DNA of 64,000 nt from Crotalaria pallida. Lineage: Eukaryota; Streptophyta; Magnoliopsida; Fabales; Fabaceae. The notes beneath the pieces were generated by a model. That model had not been told where the DNA came from. It was given only the letters and a program-made list of their open reading frames with translations, and did no database searches. Positions 22,321 to 35,482 of this stretch are shown here, piece after piece; positions within the stretch are counted from its first letter, which is position 1, and each line of letters begins with the position of its first letter. The position numbers and the translations under genes are program-made. The stretch is taken from the NCBI GenBank assembly GCA_037953625.1, contig CM075651.1, forward strand, positions 67,690,501-67,754,500, in the 5' to 3' direction.

Positions 22321-24105
22321 CCTTTTTTTATTTTAACTTAATATGTCATATTAATTGTTTACGTGATCAATTGTGATTTTGGCACATAATCAAAAGAGGT
22401 TAAATAGAAATTTAAGAAAAGAGAACAAAACCCATATATATATATATATATTATAGTTTTAAGCTCGTGCATTGCACGGGTTTACACAGATCTTATGTTT
22501 TTTTATTGGTACTTAGTTAATAGTTAATTGTGAAAGAGTGAGTAAAATTTTTCTAGAATTAAATAAATATGAATTTATTTGTAGACCTAAAATAATTTAG
22601 TGATATTTAAATAAGGTAGTTCATAAAAATTTGTGTAAATGTGAGATACTTATTGTACAAATATGATTTAAGAAACACAATCCAACATGAAAAACTATAA
22701 CCGAATATAAGATTATATATTAACTATTTTCCCGTTCCGCTTTGTTTTTTTTTTTGATAAATTTTGCATAATTCTTTACAAATTTTTTATTAACATATTT
22801 TAGAATAAGATTTCGAAAGCCACTATGTTATTCAATTAATCATTTAATATATCACCCTAGCCATTTTGACTGATTGATCCTCAAACTACGTATAATAACA
22901 TTTAATATGGAAATTAAAAAATTTGATTACTATAGTTTTTTCATACTGATTTAAAAGATCAAGCACCATCCATCCTCAAGAGTTATGACATAGGGAAAGA
23001 ATGTAAATTTGCGATGACAGGTACATCATAATTAAAAGATGACACATTACTAAAAACAAAGTAATATTGCAAAGATGGTTCAAAAGGTTCCAACACTTAT
23101 CAATGATATATTCCATATTTGTGTTTTTAAGCTTCAATTTCGCTCAATGCATTCAAACACAAATACTTTCAAATTAAAAACCCTTTTTCTTTTTTTAGTT
23201 TTCATTTGATATAATAAAGGTGGACAAAAACACATATTTAAGCTATTACAAAGCCAGAATGCACACAACCTTCAACCACCAAAGCCTTATTCAAACTCAT
23301 TTGGTCTCAAAGTCTCATATCACAGAAACCAAAACATGATAATTAAATGCTACAGATTAAACAAAACATCATCAATATAGGAAATCCGGATTATAGTTAT
23401 TTGAAACTTGAAAAAAGGCCAACGCATCATAACAACAAAGATAAAAAAACTATAATTATAAATCAAAAAAATGGAGGGCAAAGGACGAAAATTGATTTTA
23501 TGGAAAGAGGGAAGAGGGAATACTATAATGTTGCATTAGAAACTTCTTCACTTCATAAAAAAGAGAAACAAAACAATTGAAGAATAAAAAAAAGAATTAA
23601 ATTAGGTTTCAATTAAAAAGCCAATGTCTGCTTTCCTGAAACTCATCTTCAACCTTACTTTATGATTAGTGTCATTTATTATCAATGGCTTACCCTCAAA
23701 CTCATCTTCAAAATCCATGGATTTTGAGCAAAAGCAAGTGTTTGATCCAGAAGAAAATAAAGGAAGAAGAACAAACTTGGGATTTGAGAGAAGAAAGATG
23801 ATGATGAAATGAAGAAGGAGAAGTGGCCCAGAAGATTTTTACACAAAGAGAGAGAGAGAGAAACGGTAAAAGAGAGAGGGAAGAGAAGAGAATAAGAAAG
23901 TGAATGTAGAGAGAAGAGGAAAAAATTGTTAATGTAGTTACAAAGTGTAACTTGCTTGACACGTGGCAGCATAAAGTTTCAGTATTTCATAACTTTTAAC
24001 GTGGAGGCTCTATTTTGAAATGGGAGATTCTGGAGCCTCCTTTGGGACAAGTTTTTACACTAAAAGGAAAGATATATATATATATATATATATATATGGA
24101 CATAG
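22321..24105. other. Anonymous AT-rich DNA between the two LINEs
   Basis: No supportable gene. AT microsatellites lie at about 22434-22450 and 24071-24098. A near-palindrome CTCGTGCATTGCACGGG lies at 22464-22480, of the kind seen near ends of plant Helitrons or MITEs, but I cannot delimit an element. 23690-23960 is a purine-rich (GA) stretch whose opposite-strand frames are low-complexity. Confidence 0.6.
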
Positions 24106-24244
24106 ATCAAAACTCCCTATATTTATAGGAAGAAAAACATATGTAAGCCTGTAATAAAACATGGGCAATAACAGCTGAGGTGTGGCTCACATGGCACAAG
24201 ATTTGGAGGAAGGGTACATTTGAAAAATTGCTTGATTTACTTCT
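24106..24244 (-). pseudogene. LINE-2 fragment: start of reverse transcriptase
   Basis: Minus-strand reading gives E-V-N-Q-A-I-F-Q-M-Y-P-S, the entry block of a plant L1 reverse transcriptase (compare EEIKQAVFSINPDKAPGP in LINE-1). It then decays. It continues the fragment at 36172-36433 across the solo LTR at 24245-36166. The left end is not sharply defined. Confidence 0.6.
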
Positions 24245-24509
24245 TGTAACGCCCATCGGAGTTATCCTCGAAATTATAAATATTAAATAAAATAGTAAGT
24301 AGAAATCAAGTAGATATTGAATGGATATTATGTGAATGAATGTTATAATGTTATATGAATATTAAGTGAATTCTAGTGAAAACATCACCCAAAGATCATG
24401 CCATATCTCATTCGTTAACCGTTGGATCGTGCTCAAATTTGGAGACAAGCTTCCCAACCCTCCTATTTTCAAATCCAACGGTGGGAATTCATTTGGAGGC
24501 CAAAAAGTC

Positions 24510-25795
24510 TAGATAATCAATTAACAAGGTTAGTAATCGATTACCAGGTCAAAATTTCAAAGTCTAACCAAATTTAAGCAGAAGTAATCGATTACCAGGA
24601 AGTGGTAATCGATTACCACGACTCTGCTGAGCCAAAGTTAAGGCGGTTAATGAACAAATGGCTGAGGATTTCCCGCGATTTCAGCCACACAATGCCACAA
24701 AAATCACCCTAGCACTGTTGGGAACTGAAAGAGACATTTGAGGGGTGATAAATTTAAATAAATGGAGGGAGTATATGCATAACACACCCAAGAACATAGC
24801 CATTTCTCTGCAAAACCGTGTGTTTCTTTAATACACTTTGCTCGATTCGTTTTCCATGATCTGAATCTCAAATCCTTACAAATCTTATACCAAATTAAAG
24901 TTCGTGCAACCCTCTTCAATTTGGTACTGAGTTTGCTTGATTTGGTGGTCTGTGGAAGGAGTAGTAAGCCTGCAAAGATTGGTGTTCAAGTCTGAAAATT
25001 GAGTTTCAGATTCAAGGAGCTTACTTTCCTTGATTCGTTTGGTAAGCTCAAGCATCCTTTGAGCTTCAAACTTGTTTTATTTTCAAGATTTTATATCCTA
25101 GTTTTGATTCTAATCCTTGATGAAAAAACCCTGATCTTGTTGCTCTGTTGACTTGAAAACAGAACATGTGTAGCTGAAACCAAACTTTGGAAATTTCTCA
25201 ACCAAACCAGTTCCTTTCACTCCAAATCAGTATCAAACACTCTTAATAGGTAAGGGAGAAGTTATCCGGGTGCTAGAATAATAATCATGCAGCTGGAAAT
25301 ATAGGAGTTCCAAGGAACTCAAGGGCAAAAGTGATTTTTATGCAACTTGAATTGGAATTATGACTTGGAGGTCATTTCAATTCTAATTCTTGATTTGAGC
25401 AGACTCTATTTGTTGAATATATGCTGTATGAATCCCTGAATTGGTTTGTTTTACAAAGAAATTGAATTTCATATGCTAAGTTGTGATTTTTACGATGTTT
25501 ATGCATCTTGAATGAATTGAATATGTAAGTGATGATTTGATTGTCTGAAACATGCAAGAACATGTCTAAATATATGTGTTTATGATCTGTTTTGACTTGA
25601 AATTGGTTAAAGTGAAGTGTACTAAAGATTGGTATGTCAAAACCCAATTCAGTGTGCATTCTGCTGTAGGGTAATCGATTACCAGGGTTAGGTAATCGAT
25701 TACCAGGTACAAATTTACATTTAAAAATTCAATTTACACGTGATAATCGATTATCACCTTATGGTAATCGATTATTATGACCCCTGAATTGGAAA
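24510..25795. repeat. TAATCGATTACC word array in solo LTR A
   Basis: About seven copies of GTAATCGATTACC or close variants fall in two clusters (24530-24620 and 25668-25790). The ATCGAT core is palindromic with a central CpG. The same word is arrayed in the chromovirus LTR (60291-60510), and a variant in the LTR at 54608-54790. Confidence 0.8.
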
Positions 25796-26242
25796 ATATC
25801 AATTTTTATGACATGTGACCTTAACCAAACCTTATTATTAATGATGGAGAATATATTTATGAATATTTGACCATTGTAGATGGAAAATATATTGATGTTT
25901 GATTAAAGGATCAAAATTATGAGGATGAATGTTGCATCAAATTGCATTTGCATTCGTATAAGGATTAGCGAATGTCGAGATAGAATGGTGAGAAGAAATA
26001 ACTTAATGAAGAGAAGTGGTGATTGGCATGGTCCCCCTTGGTCCCGATTGACAAGGTGATGCATACGAGTTGCAAGTATCTGCCATGGGTGTGGTCCCAC
26101 CTTGGTCCCGAGTATCGAGGTATACACGAGAGTTGTACGTATCCACCCAAAAGTATCGGTCCCGAGAATCGAGCAAGTCTTGGTCCCAAGTATTGAGCGG
26201 TATCAAAAGATTGTGAATATCAAAAATAAATATAAAGGAATG

Positions 26243-29200
26243 TGTAACATCCCTAATTTAATTCCAAGCATAATTAGTGAATTAATAGGTTTAAAGGTTA
26301 GGGAATGAATAGATTAACTGCTTAAAGAATTTTGGGTGATAGGAGATTAGTAATTATGAGTACTAGGGGTTGTGTAGGAGACATATGTAGCAAGGGGCAA
26401 AATTATCTAAGCGGAATCGGAGATTAAATCGGCGTTTTAGATGTTAGAAATCAACCGAAAAGAGAAAATTAGAAATTTATTATAGGATGCTAAGAAATTA
26501 AATTCCACCGTTGGATATGAAGTTAAAGGGATGAAGAAGCTTGTCTAAAAATTTGGACCCGATCCGACGGTTAACGAAAAAGTTACGGCGAATCGAAGTA
26601 TGGAATTTCTGACCCACGCCCAGGCGCGCACCACTGTTCATTGGTGCTGGGGCAGATAGATTTGCGCCCAGGCGCGCCCTCCCGTTTGCCTAGGCGTGTC
26701 CAAGACGCACCAGACCTGTTGATGGCGCACTAGCTGACGCGCCACTCCCCACCAGTCCCGCACCAGAATCCAGCGCCACGCACCAGCTTGAGAATTGGTG
26801 CTGATCGCTCGCCCAGGCGCGCGATACTCCCGCCCAGGCGCGTGCTGCGCGCATCAGATTCCCAGAAGGCGCACCAGACGCGCGCCATCCCCTCCTGGCC
26901 GCACCAGACCAGGCGCTGGTGCCAGAATTGCGCCCAGGCGCGCGCTGCCCTCGCCCAGGCGCGCGCGAACTGATGGGCTGCTCCCAGCCACACAATTTGA
27001 ACTTGGGCACCAAGTCTCCCAATCCCAGCCACACGTTTTGGCCAACACAAGATAAGGGGCATCCAAAAACAACAATAAACCATCACCACCAACACACCTT
27101 CTTCTTCCTCTTCCATCATGTTTCTCCTTCCCTCTCTCCATGGATTCTAAGAACCAATCAACACCATCATCCACTCTCTTGATCCAAGAGCAAGCACCAT
27201 CATCATTCTCATCAAAACTTCCACCAACCAAGAACGAAAAAGCAACCACACACCCTCACCCAAAGCACCATGGCCTCACCTTCTACATCTTCATCATGTT
27301 TTCCCTCATGGGTCCAAGAACCAACAACATAACACCATCGCCCTCAACCACCCCATGGATCACCACCACCATCAACCTTGCTAGTATTTCAAGCACCAAA
27401 AACCACCCAATAAATTCCCAATAATTCGTGGCCTCCTCCCCTAGTTTCCCTTGAACTTCTAAACTTCATAACTATGAGGAGGCACACATACACATGCCAT
27501 TATCATAGGAGCCAAGGTCACCCATCATCACCGGAGAATATACACACCATGGGTATGGGGTTTGAGGAGTGTAGGACTTAAGGAGAAAAACTAGGGCTTG
27601 GGATACTTCGAGTGAGGTGTGGGGAAACTCAAGGGCTAAAAGCAAGCTTGGGACTTGATGTCTTGACACTCTCTCACCAGGGTTGAGGTAAGAGGGGTTT
27701 GTATTACCTTTGCTCAGGTTATAGTTTCTAGGTTGTTGTAATGATGGCTAGGTGTAGATGATGGATTTAGAGAATGAAATTTAGGATATAATCGCTACTA
27801 AATGTGTAGAATATATGTTAATTAAGTAGGAAGTGAAGAACCCTAGGGAGCTGAATTAATTTATAGTACCCTGGGACATACCTGAGTATGTCGACTGTTG
27901 TGTTTACCATCTGTTGATTGTTACTCGTCATTGATGTATGTTCATAATCGTGTTTGGATTGGGTGGCTCGTAAAGCAAATAATGGATTAAGTGTTAACGT
28001 AGGCAAGTCATATAGGAAGGGCTAAGTAATAAAAGAGAAATTTGAATTTAATGGAAAATTATGAGCGAGTAATTAAAGAATGGATTAAGTATAAATAGCT
28101 TGGTAAAAGGGAAGTGATGTTTATTATTAAATGAATTATAAGTTAGAGGATGGTGATTGTGTGACAAGGAACCTTGATGGATGTCGTGCTTGATTAAATT
28201 TGTTAAGTGTAAATGTGACCATAACGGTTATATGTTAATATGTGTTAATGATATGATGTTTGTGCTTGAATATTCAAGAGATGTGATGTTGATTAGAAAT
28301 CAAGGCAAAGAATGGTAATCAAGTATAATTAATGATAATGGAAAGTGCAGTTGAATTGAGTATTGGTGCATTGATAGACTAGGTGCCCCTGCCGGGTGTA
28401 TCAAAGTCCCAAGGGCCAAGTGCTCACCAGGCCAAATGCCCATTAGGTCCAAATGCCCTGTTAGGCGTCAATGCACCAAGACTTAATTCACTGCCGAAAT
28501 AAAAGATATAAAATGTGTTGGAAATGTGAAAATGAGAATGAAATCAAATAATTGAAATGTACAATGATAAGTGGAAAATATGATAGCATAGCTTGACAGG
28601 GTGAAGCCTTTTGGGTGTAAAAGTCCTGGTTGAGCGAGAGACCCTTGGGTGTTCCAAATGCCTGGCAGGAGTATTAAAAATCCTAGTGATGCAAACCGGT
28701 TGTAACCGGGAGTGTTACCCGGATGCAGTAAGACGTGACTGCACGTGAGTGCAGGATGCAGTAGGTCGTGACCAGGGGAGAATGAAAAAGTAACATACCC
28801 GAGCGCAGTAAGACGTGACCGCGCATGGGTGCGGACGCAGTAGGTCGTGACCAGGGGAAAGGATGAAAAAGTAACATACCCGGGCACAGTAAGACGTGAC
28901 CGCGCATGGGTGCGGACGCAGTAGGTCGTGACCAGGGGAATAAGATAAAAGTAAAATATACCTGGACGCAGTAAGTCGTGACCAGCACATTAGTACGGAC
29001 GCAGTAGGTCGTGACCAGGGGAAAATGAAAGAGAAATGTGAATTTAATGGAAGAAAAGAGAATAAAAAGACTTTATGAAAATAATGATATACATACGTGA
29101 ATTGGTAATTTATGAGAATGGAATTTGGAATATGGAAAATGTTAATGCAAGTGGAATTGAAAAGTAATTTAAGGTCGAATGTAGAATTGCTAGGAAGGTA

Positions 29201-29816
29201 GTATGGACATAGGATTTATTTTATTGAAAATGAGCTTGTATGTAATTATCTGAAAAAGAATATTAGGTTAATAGATAATTTTTATTGTGATAGGGCCTAG
29301 TTTGTCAGCTATGCTTCTTAGAAGCTATTTTCCTTAGTTCTGTGTAATGCTACCCTTCTTGCTATATTTTTGCAGGTACCGAAGGAGCATACACGTGTCC
29401 GACCGAGCAGGAGTACATTCCACCACGTGGAGTGTATACAGTAATTAGTGACCACCTATTGGTCATGGGTTATTTTGGGAAGTTTTAATGTATTTCAATT
29501 ACTTTGTCTTTTTGGAAAACTAAGAGTTAGAGAAATTGTTTGTACTTCTTTGGAAACAATGTTCTGAGTGGACCCTGCTGGTCTCTAATGAATTTAAATC
29601 TGCTTTTGTATAAGTTGGACAGGTCAAGAGGTTATTATGGAAAAGTCGCGTATTCAAAGAAAACCCTGTCCGTTTTCACGGAGAATTTTCATAAGCGAAC
29701 CATATGATTACAAGTTTTTCTTACGAAATGAAACTAATTAAATGATTTAGAAAGAAATTTTAAGTCACTATTTTTAATCTTAAGGGTAATTATGGGTAAA
29801 TAACTATGGTGTTACA
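26243..29816 (+). repeat. Left LTR of family 2, 3.57 kb
   Basis: Contains a GC-rich array of GCGCCCAGGCGCG words (26615-26970), then gene-like but low-complexity DNA (27060-27420), then four 80-bp tandem repeats (28715-29030), then the pyrimidine block TTTTTGCAG|GTACCG near 29375. About 0.77 kb of it (roughly 27260-28070) is missing from the right LTR. Confidence 0.92.
28715..29030. repeat. Four tandem repeats of about 80 bp in the family 2 LTR
   Basis: The phrase GACGCAGTAGGTCGTGACC starts at about 28755, 28834, 28914 and 28998 (spacing 79-84 bp). Each unit also holds a sister phrase GCAGTAAGACGTGACCGCGC, so the unit is itself an ancient 40-bp duplication. The copy in the right LTR lies at about 34365-34672. 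Confidence 0.88.
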
Positions 29817-32676
29817 TTTATGGTATCAGAACAGTTTTTCCTCGGCCTGAAGGGAGTAACTCATTACTCCTAATGTTACTCATCAAGGGAGTAACTTGAA
29901 ATAGAAATAGAACTGCTTTCTGATTTAGTGAGTATCATTAGAAGCATGGTAAACATTTGAAAATCTTTTCTATTCTTTTAAGTATGTTAAAATTACCATG
30001 CTAAACCTGAAAATCTTGTGGGAATCAACGAGTCATATTTAGAAGTGGATGAATGACGAGACTAAGGAAAGCAATACCCCAACGGGCAAGAGCACTGGAT
30101 TGCTACCCCACCGGGAGGAAGTGATCTTTAGTTTTGAGCCAAGTAAGCCAATTCTAAATGTGATACACCAAACAAGATTTCAACATTTTGAAACTAATAG
30201 GTTGAGAAATTCAAACTTAAGTAAAACGAGAATGGTCTTATCACTGATACGATGTGTATTTGAGCCTGATCACCTCAAGTGTACATCTATTGGGAGATAT
30301 CATCATCCTGTCCTTAAGTTTCGGCGAGTATTTTGGGAATTTAGTGAGATCCCAAATTTAGGTGGAATAGAGGTCTTTGTCATAGGTTTCCGTATGCGTA
30401 AACATTTTAGAATTAAAGTTGCACAGTGGAAGTGTAGGAAGTATTGCTTTGTCTTAAGATAAGAGTTGTAGCTAGTTCAGGAATCCTAGGTACCTATGAT
30501 AGATTGCTAGGATTTATACGTTTAGAATCGAACATAGGAAACCCTAAGATAGTACATAGCGATAGCTTTAGTTTAGACGAATAGTTGCCTGGAATCCTAG
30601 GTGATTGCATAGAACTAGGTTATGTGCTTGGAAATGAATGAATGTGATGCTATGTCTTGTTTTGTGTTTGCCTACATAATGATTTGTGCATTTTGATGAT
30701 AATTGTTATTGTTTGAACATGTGCATGATGAAACTGTTTTGAGCATAAAACCATTCGCAAACTTCTTCATAGAATGGTGTTGCTATCAACAAATCGCTTG
30801 GTTCCCAAGCATAATCATTTCAAAAGTCAGGAACCATTCGATTTTTATAAGTGTGATAGTAACCCCAATGAATTTTCATGTTTTTAAATTGAATTCAAAA
30901 ATGAATTCCACTGTTTTAACAGAGTCGAAAATCATTCCAAATTGAGTGCTAGTCGTATCATGAAACTTTGAAAAGCTAGTGAGTAAATAGGGGATTCCTA
31001 GGTAATCGAGCGGTGAATTTATTCACAATGCCACACGCCGATTAAATAGGAACTCCTTCCATGTGACTTTACTCAATTCGGAATGAAGCTTAGTCTCCAA
31101 ACTCAAAGTCAAAGGGAATGGAACCATTTTAATTTACGAGGAGGCATCAAAGTAAAATTTCTAATCAATCACATCTCCCCTTTTTCATTGAGTTTGCTAA
31201 TCTTGAGTAATTTCATATTCCTTCATCTAAGTTCCCCTGGAGTTAGATGAAGGTAACTCGTTTTGAAAAGATATGCTTTGAGTTACAAAGTTTGTTTTTG
31301 GAACTTCATCCAAGTTATTTGGCATGAACACATCAAGGTTTTAAAGTGTAAAATAAATTTTCCTGATTTAATCTTTTCCTAAGAATTTTACGTAAAACAA
31401 ATCAAAGTGTTTTTCCATCAAGATAGGAATTTGATTTTCAAAAATAACGACTCTATCGACACACCATCACATCAATATTTGTTGGTGTGTTACTTTGACT
31501 TATGCATATGTAAATGCCTTCCTTGTATGATAAGCAAAATTTCTAAACATAGATGAACGCATGCATGTTTTTCGGCATATCCTTTCGATTTTATAAATGC
31601 ATAAATGCACGAACGAATTTCCCGAACGCTATTCTGATTTTCATAAAGATACACATACCTTGAATGTATGGGGTCTTATCTATTGAATTTTAACCCTCAT
31701 GCAAAGTGATTGCTTTTATCAAAGTTTTTATCATGGCATGAAAATTTTCAAGCTCTTCTTGGATTGCATTTGAAATGTGTACAGATTATCTAAGATGTGT
31801 ATATAGACTTAGACCTGAATTCTAGGGCTGATTCAGGTAGATCAGGATTGGATTAGAATTAAGTAGAGATTGCTAAGTTAGTGTTTGAAATCATGCGCTG
31901 ATATGAAATGTTGGTGTGCATATTTGAACTTTGATTGTTATGTATGTGCTAACTGTTTACTTTTCAATGAGTGTGATTGCTTAGGACTTAAGAATAGTGC
32001 CTAAGTTGTAGATCACTAGGTAGATTGTGATTATATCTCTATTAATGCTGCCGTTTAGATCGAGTATAGAAATAGTTTTGGGTTGTTTTGAATGCGGCAG
32101 TTATTAAGTGATAGTGCTATTTGTAAACCTGACAATGACCCTATCATTAATGGATATGAGATTTAGACTGATACCCCGAATCTTATGTTTATTAATGATT
32201 GATGTCATCTGAGGACTATAAATGGCACACGACCAATCAAGTCTAGAATGTAGGAACCAATTTGATTAGCACCCCTTTCCAGATGTTTAAAGTAAAATGT
32301 CTGGGAAAAACCCGGTTGACCTTAGAAGCCATCTCCAATCTAATGGAGAAATTGCTCTTGATTTTAGAAACCCGAGGTTTATTAAAAGTCTTTTTAGTAG
32401 GACTCTTGCAATGTTTGACCGAAATCGGAGTAAACCTCAAGAACCTTAGAGCATTTTGCTTCTAGTCTAACCAAACTAAACCACGATTTGTATTCTTCAT
32501 CGGATGCATGAGTCCGGTGGCGTATTAAGCCAGATAGTATGCCGATTCCAAGTGGAGGAGTAGAACCGAAGCTAAATGAGTATGGTAGCTTAGAAAACCC
32601 TGAGTTTGGGATGGTTCTCCATTTGAAGGAATTGAACGGAATTTCGGGGACGAAATTCCAATAAGTGGGGGAGAAT
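29817..32676 (+). other. Internal region of family 2, no recognisable coding
   Basis: 2860 bp. The primer binding site TGGTATCAGAAC (29821-29832) differs by one base from the usual initiator-Met sequence. The only frame over 100 codons (30049-30462) has no known domain and no codon-level support. The rest is AT-rich. The hairpin and polypurine tract close it at 32638-32676. Confidence 0.75.
32638..32676 (+). promoter_or_regulatory. 9-bp perfect hairpin plus polypurine tract of family 2
   Basis: GGAATTTCG (32638-32646), loop GGGA, CGAAATTCC (32651-32659), followed by GTGGGGGAGAA and then the LTR at 32677. The polypurine tract primes plus-strand DNA synthesis. The hairpin directly in front of it is conserved in shape in three other families of this window. 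Confidence 0.85.
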
Positions 32677-35482
32677 TGTAACATCCCTAATTTAATTCCA
32701 AGCATAATTAGTGAATTAATAGGTTTAAAGGTTAGGGAATGAATAGATTAACTGCTTAAAGAATTTTGGGTGATAGGAGATTAGTAATTATGAGTACTAG
32801 GGGTTGTGTAGGAGACATTTGTAGCAAGGGGCAAAATTATCTAAGCGGAATCGGAGGTTAAATCGGCGTTTTAGATGTTAGAAATCAACCGAAAAGATAA
32901 AATTAGGAATTTATCATAGGATGCTAAGAAATTAAATTCCACTGTTGGATATGAAGTTTAAGGGATGAAGAAGCCTGTCTAAAAATTTGGACCCGATCCG
33001 ACGGTTAACGAAAAAGTTACGGCGAATCGAAGTTTGGAATTTCTGACCCACGCCCAGGCGCGCTAGCCTGCGCCCAGGCGCGCACCACTGTTCATTGGTG
33101 CTGGGACAGATAGATTTGCGCCCAGGCGTGCCCTCCCGTTCGCCCAAGCGCGTCCAAGACGCACCAGACCTATTGATGGCGCACCAGTTGACGCGCCACT
33201 CCCCACCAGTCCCGCACCAGAATCCAGCGCCACGCACCAGCTTGAGAATTGGTGCTGATCGCTCACCCAGGCGCGCGATACTCCCGCCCAGGCGCGTGCT
33301 GCGCACAACAGATTCCCAGCAGGCGCACCAGAGGCGCGCCATCCCTTCCTGACCGCACCAGACCAGGCGCTGGTGCCAGAATTGCGCCCAGGCGCGCGCT
33401 GCCCTCGCCCAGGCGCGCGCGAACTGATGGGCTGCTCCCAGCCACACAATTTGAACTTGGGCACCAAGTCTCCCAATCCCAGCCACACGTTTTGGCCAGC
33501 ACAAGATAAGGGGCATCCAAAAACAACAATAAACCATCACCACCAACACACCTTCTTCTTCCTCTTCCATCATGTTTCTCCTTCCCTCTCTCCATGGATT
33601 CTAAGAACCAATCAACACCATCATCCACTCTCTTGATCCAAGAGCAAGAACCATCATCATTCTCATCAACAACTTCCACCAACCAAGAACGAAAAAGCAA
33701 CCACACACCCTCATCCATGGATTAAAGAATGGATTAAGTATAAATAGCTTGGTAAAAGGAAAGTGATGTTTTATTAAATGAATTATAAGTTAGAGGATGG
33801 TGATTGTGTGACAAGGAACCTTGATGGATGTCGTGCTTGATAAATTTGTTAAGTGTAAATGTGACCATAACGGTTATATGTTAATTGTGTTAATGATATG
33901 ATGTTTGTGCTTGAATATTCATGAGATGTGATGTTGATTAGAAATCAAGGCAAAGAATGCTAATCAAGTATAAATTAATGATAATGGAAAGTGCAGTTGA
34001 ATTGAGTATTGGTGCATTGATAGACTAGGTGCCCCTGCCGGGTGTATCAAAGTCCCAAGGGCCAAGTGCTCACCAGGCCAAATGCCCATTAGGTCCAAAT
34101 GCCATGTTAGGCGTCAATGCACCAAGACTTAATTCACTGCCGAAATAAAAGATATAAAATGTGTTGGAAATGTGAAAAAGAGAATGAAATCAAATAATTG
34201 AAATGTACAATGATAAGTGGAAAATATGATAGCATAGCTTGACAGGGTGAAGCCTTTTGGGTGTAAAAGTCCTGGGTGAGCGAGAGACCCTTGGGTGTTC
34301 CAAATGCCTGGCAGGAGCATTAAAAATCCTAGTGATGCAAACCGGTTGTAACCGGGAGTGTTACCCGGACGCAGTAAGACATGACTGCACGTGAGTGCAG
34401 GACGCAGTAGGTCGTGACCAGGGGAGAATGAAAAAGTAACATACCCGGGCGCAGTAAGACGTGACCGCGCATGGGTGTGGACGCAGTAGGTCGTGACCAG
34501 GGGAAAGGATGAAAAAGTAACATACCCGGACGCAGTAAGACGTGACCGCGCATGGGTGCGGATGCAGTAGGTCTTGACCAGGGGAATAAGATAAAAGTAA
34601 AATATACCCGGACGCAGTAAGTCATGACCAGCACATTAGTGCGGACGCAGTAGGTCGTGACCAGGGGAAAATGAAAGAGAAATGTGAATTTAATGGAAGA
34701 AAAGAGAATAAAAATACTTTATGAAAATAATGATATACATACGTGAATTGGTAATTTATGAGAATGGAATTTGGAATATGGAAAATGTTAATGCAAGTGG
34801 AATTGAAAAGTAATTTAAGGTCGAATGTAGAATTGCTAGGAAGGTAGTATGGACATAGGATTTATTTTATTGAAAATGAGCTTGTATGTAATTATCTGAA
34901 AAAGAATATTAGGTTAATAGATAATTTTTATTGTGATAGGGCCTAGTTTGTCAGCTATGCTTCTTAGAAGCTATTTTCCTCAGTTCTGTGTAATGCTACC
35001 TTTCTTGCTATATTTTTGCAGGTACCGAAGGAGCATACACGTGTCCGACCGAGCAGGAGTACATTCCACCACGTGGAATGTATACAGTAATTAGTGACCA
35101 CCTATTGGTCATGGGTTATTTTGGGAAGTTTTAATGTATTTCAATTACTTTGTCTTTTTGGAAAACTAAGAGTTAGAGAAATTGTTTGTACTTCTTTGGA
35201 AACAATGTTCTGAGTGGACTAAACAATATTTTGGGCCCTGCTGGTCTCTGATGAATTTAAATCTGCTTTTGTATAAGTTGGACAGGTCAAGAGGTTATTT
35301 TGGAAAAGTCGCGTATTCAAAGAAAACCCTGTCCGTTTTCACGGAGAATTTTCATAAGCGAACCATATGAGGATTACGAGTTTTTCTAATGAAATGAAAC
35401 TAATCAAATGATTTAGAAAGAAATTTTAAGTCGCTATTTTTAATCTTACGGGTAATTATGGGTAAATAACTAAGGTGTTACA
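32677..35482 (+). repeat. Right LTR of family 2, 2.81 kb (internally deleted)
   Basis: Collinear with the left LTR except for a missing block of about 0.77 kb, with the junction near 33715-33725 (CATCCATGG then ATTAAAGAATGG). The GC-rich array (33045-33420), 80-bp repeats and 3' block are kept. The missing block contains no signal needed for replication that I can identify. Confidence 0.9.

Larger units (their letters stand above)
26243..35482 (+). mobile_element. Non-autonomous LTR retrotransposon (family 2), 9.2 kb
   Basis: The LTRs start TGTAACATCCCTAATT and end AAGGTGTTACA or TATGGTGTTACA. A perfect GAATG duplication flanks it (26238-26242, 35483-35487). A primer binding site and a polypurine tract are present on the plus strand, but no gag, protease, reverse transcriptase or integrase. 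Its polypurine region is almost the same as that of the chromovirus at 60.7 kb, which suggests a chromovirus mobilised it. Confidence 0.94.

Noticed and set aside
22464..22480. Helitron 3' hairpin
   Set aside because: No CTRR terminus follows the near-palindrome on either strand.
23682..23972. Hydrophobic 96-codon minus-strand frame
   Set aside because: Low-complexity product of a GA/CT-rich stretch.
26690..27249. Overlapping Arg/Ala/Gly-rich frames on both strands (and copies near 33063-33718)
   Set aside because: Arise from the GCGCCCAGGCGCG array; frames open on both strands with no homology.
30049..30462. 137-codon frame in family 2
   Set aside because: No recognisable motif and inside a non-autonomous element; kept out as a gene.
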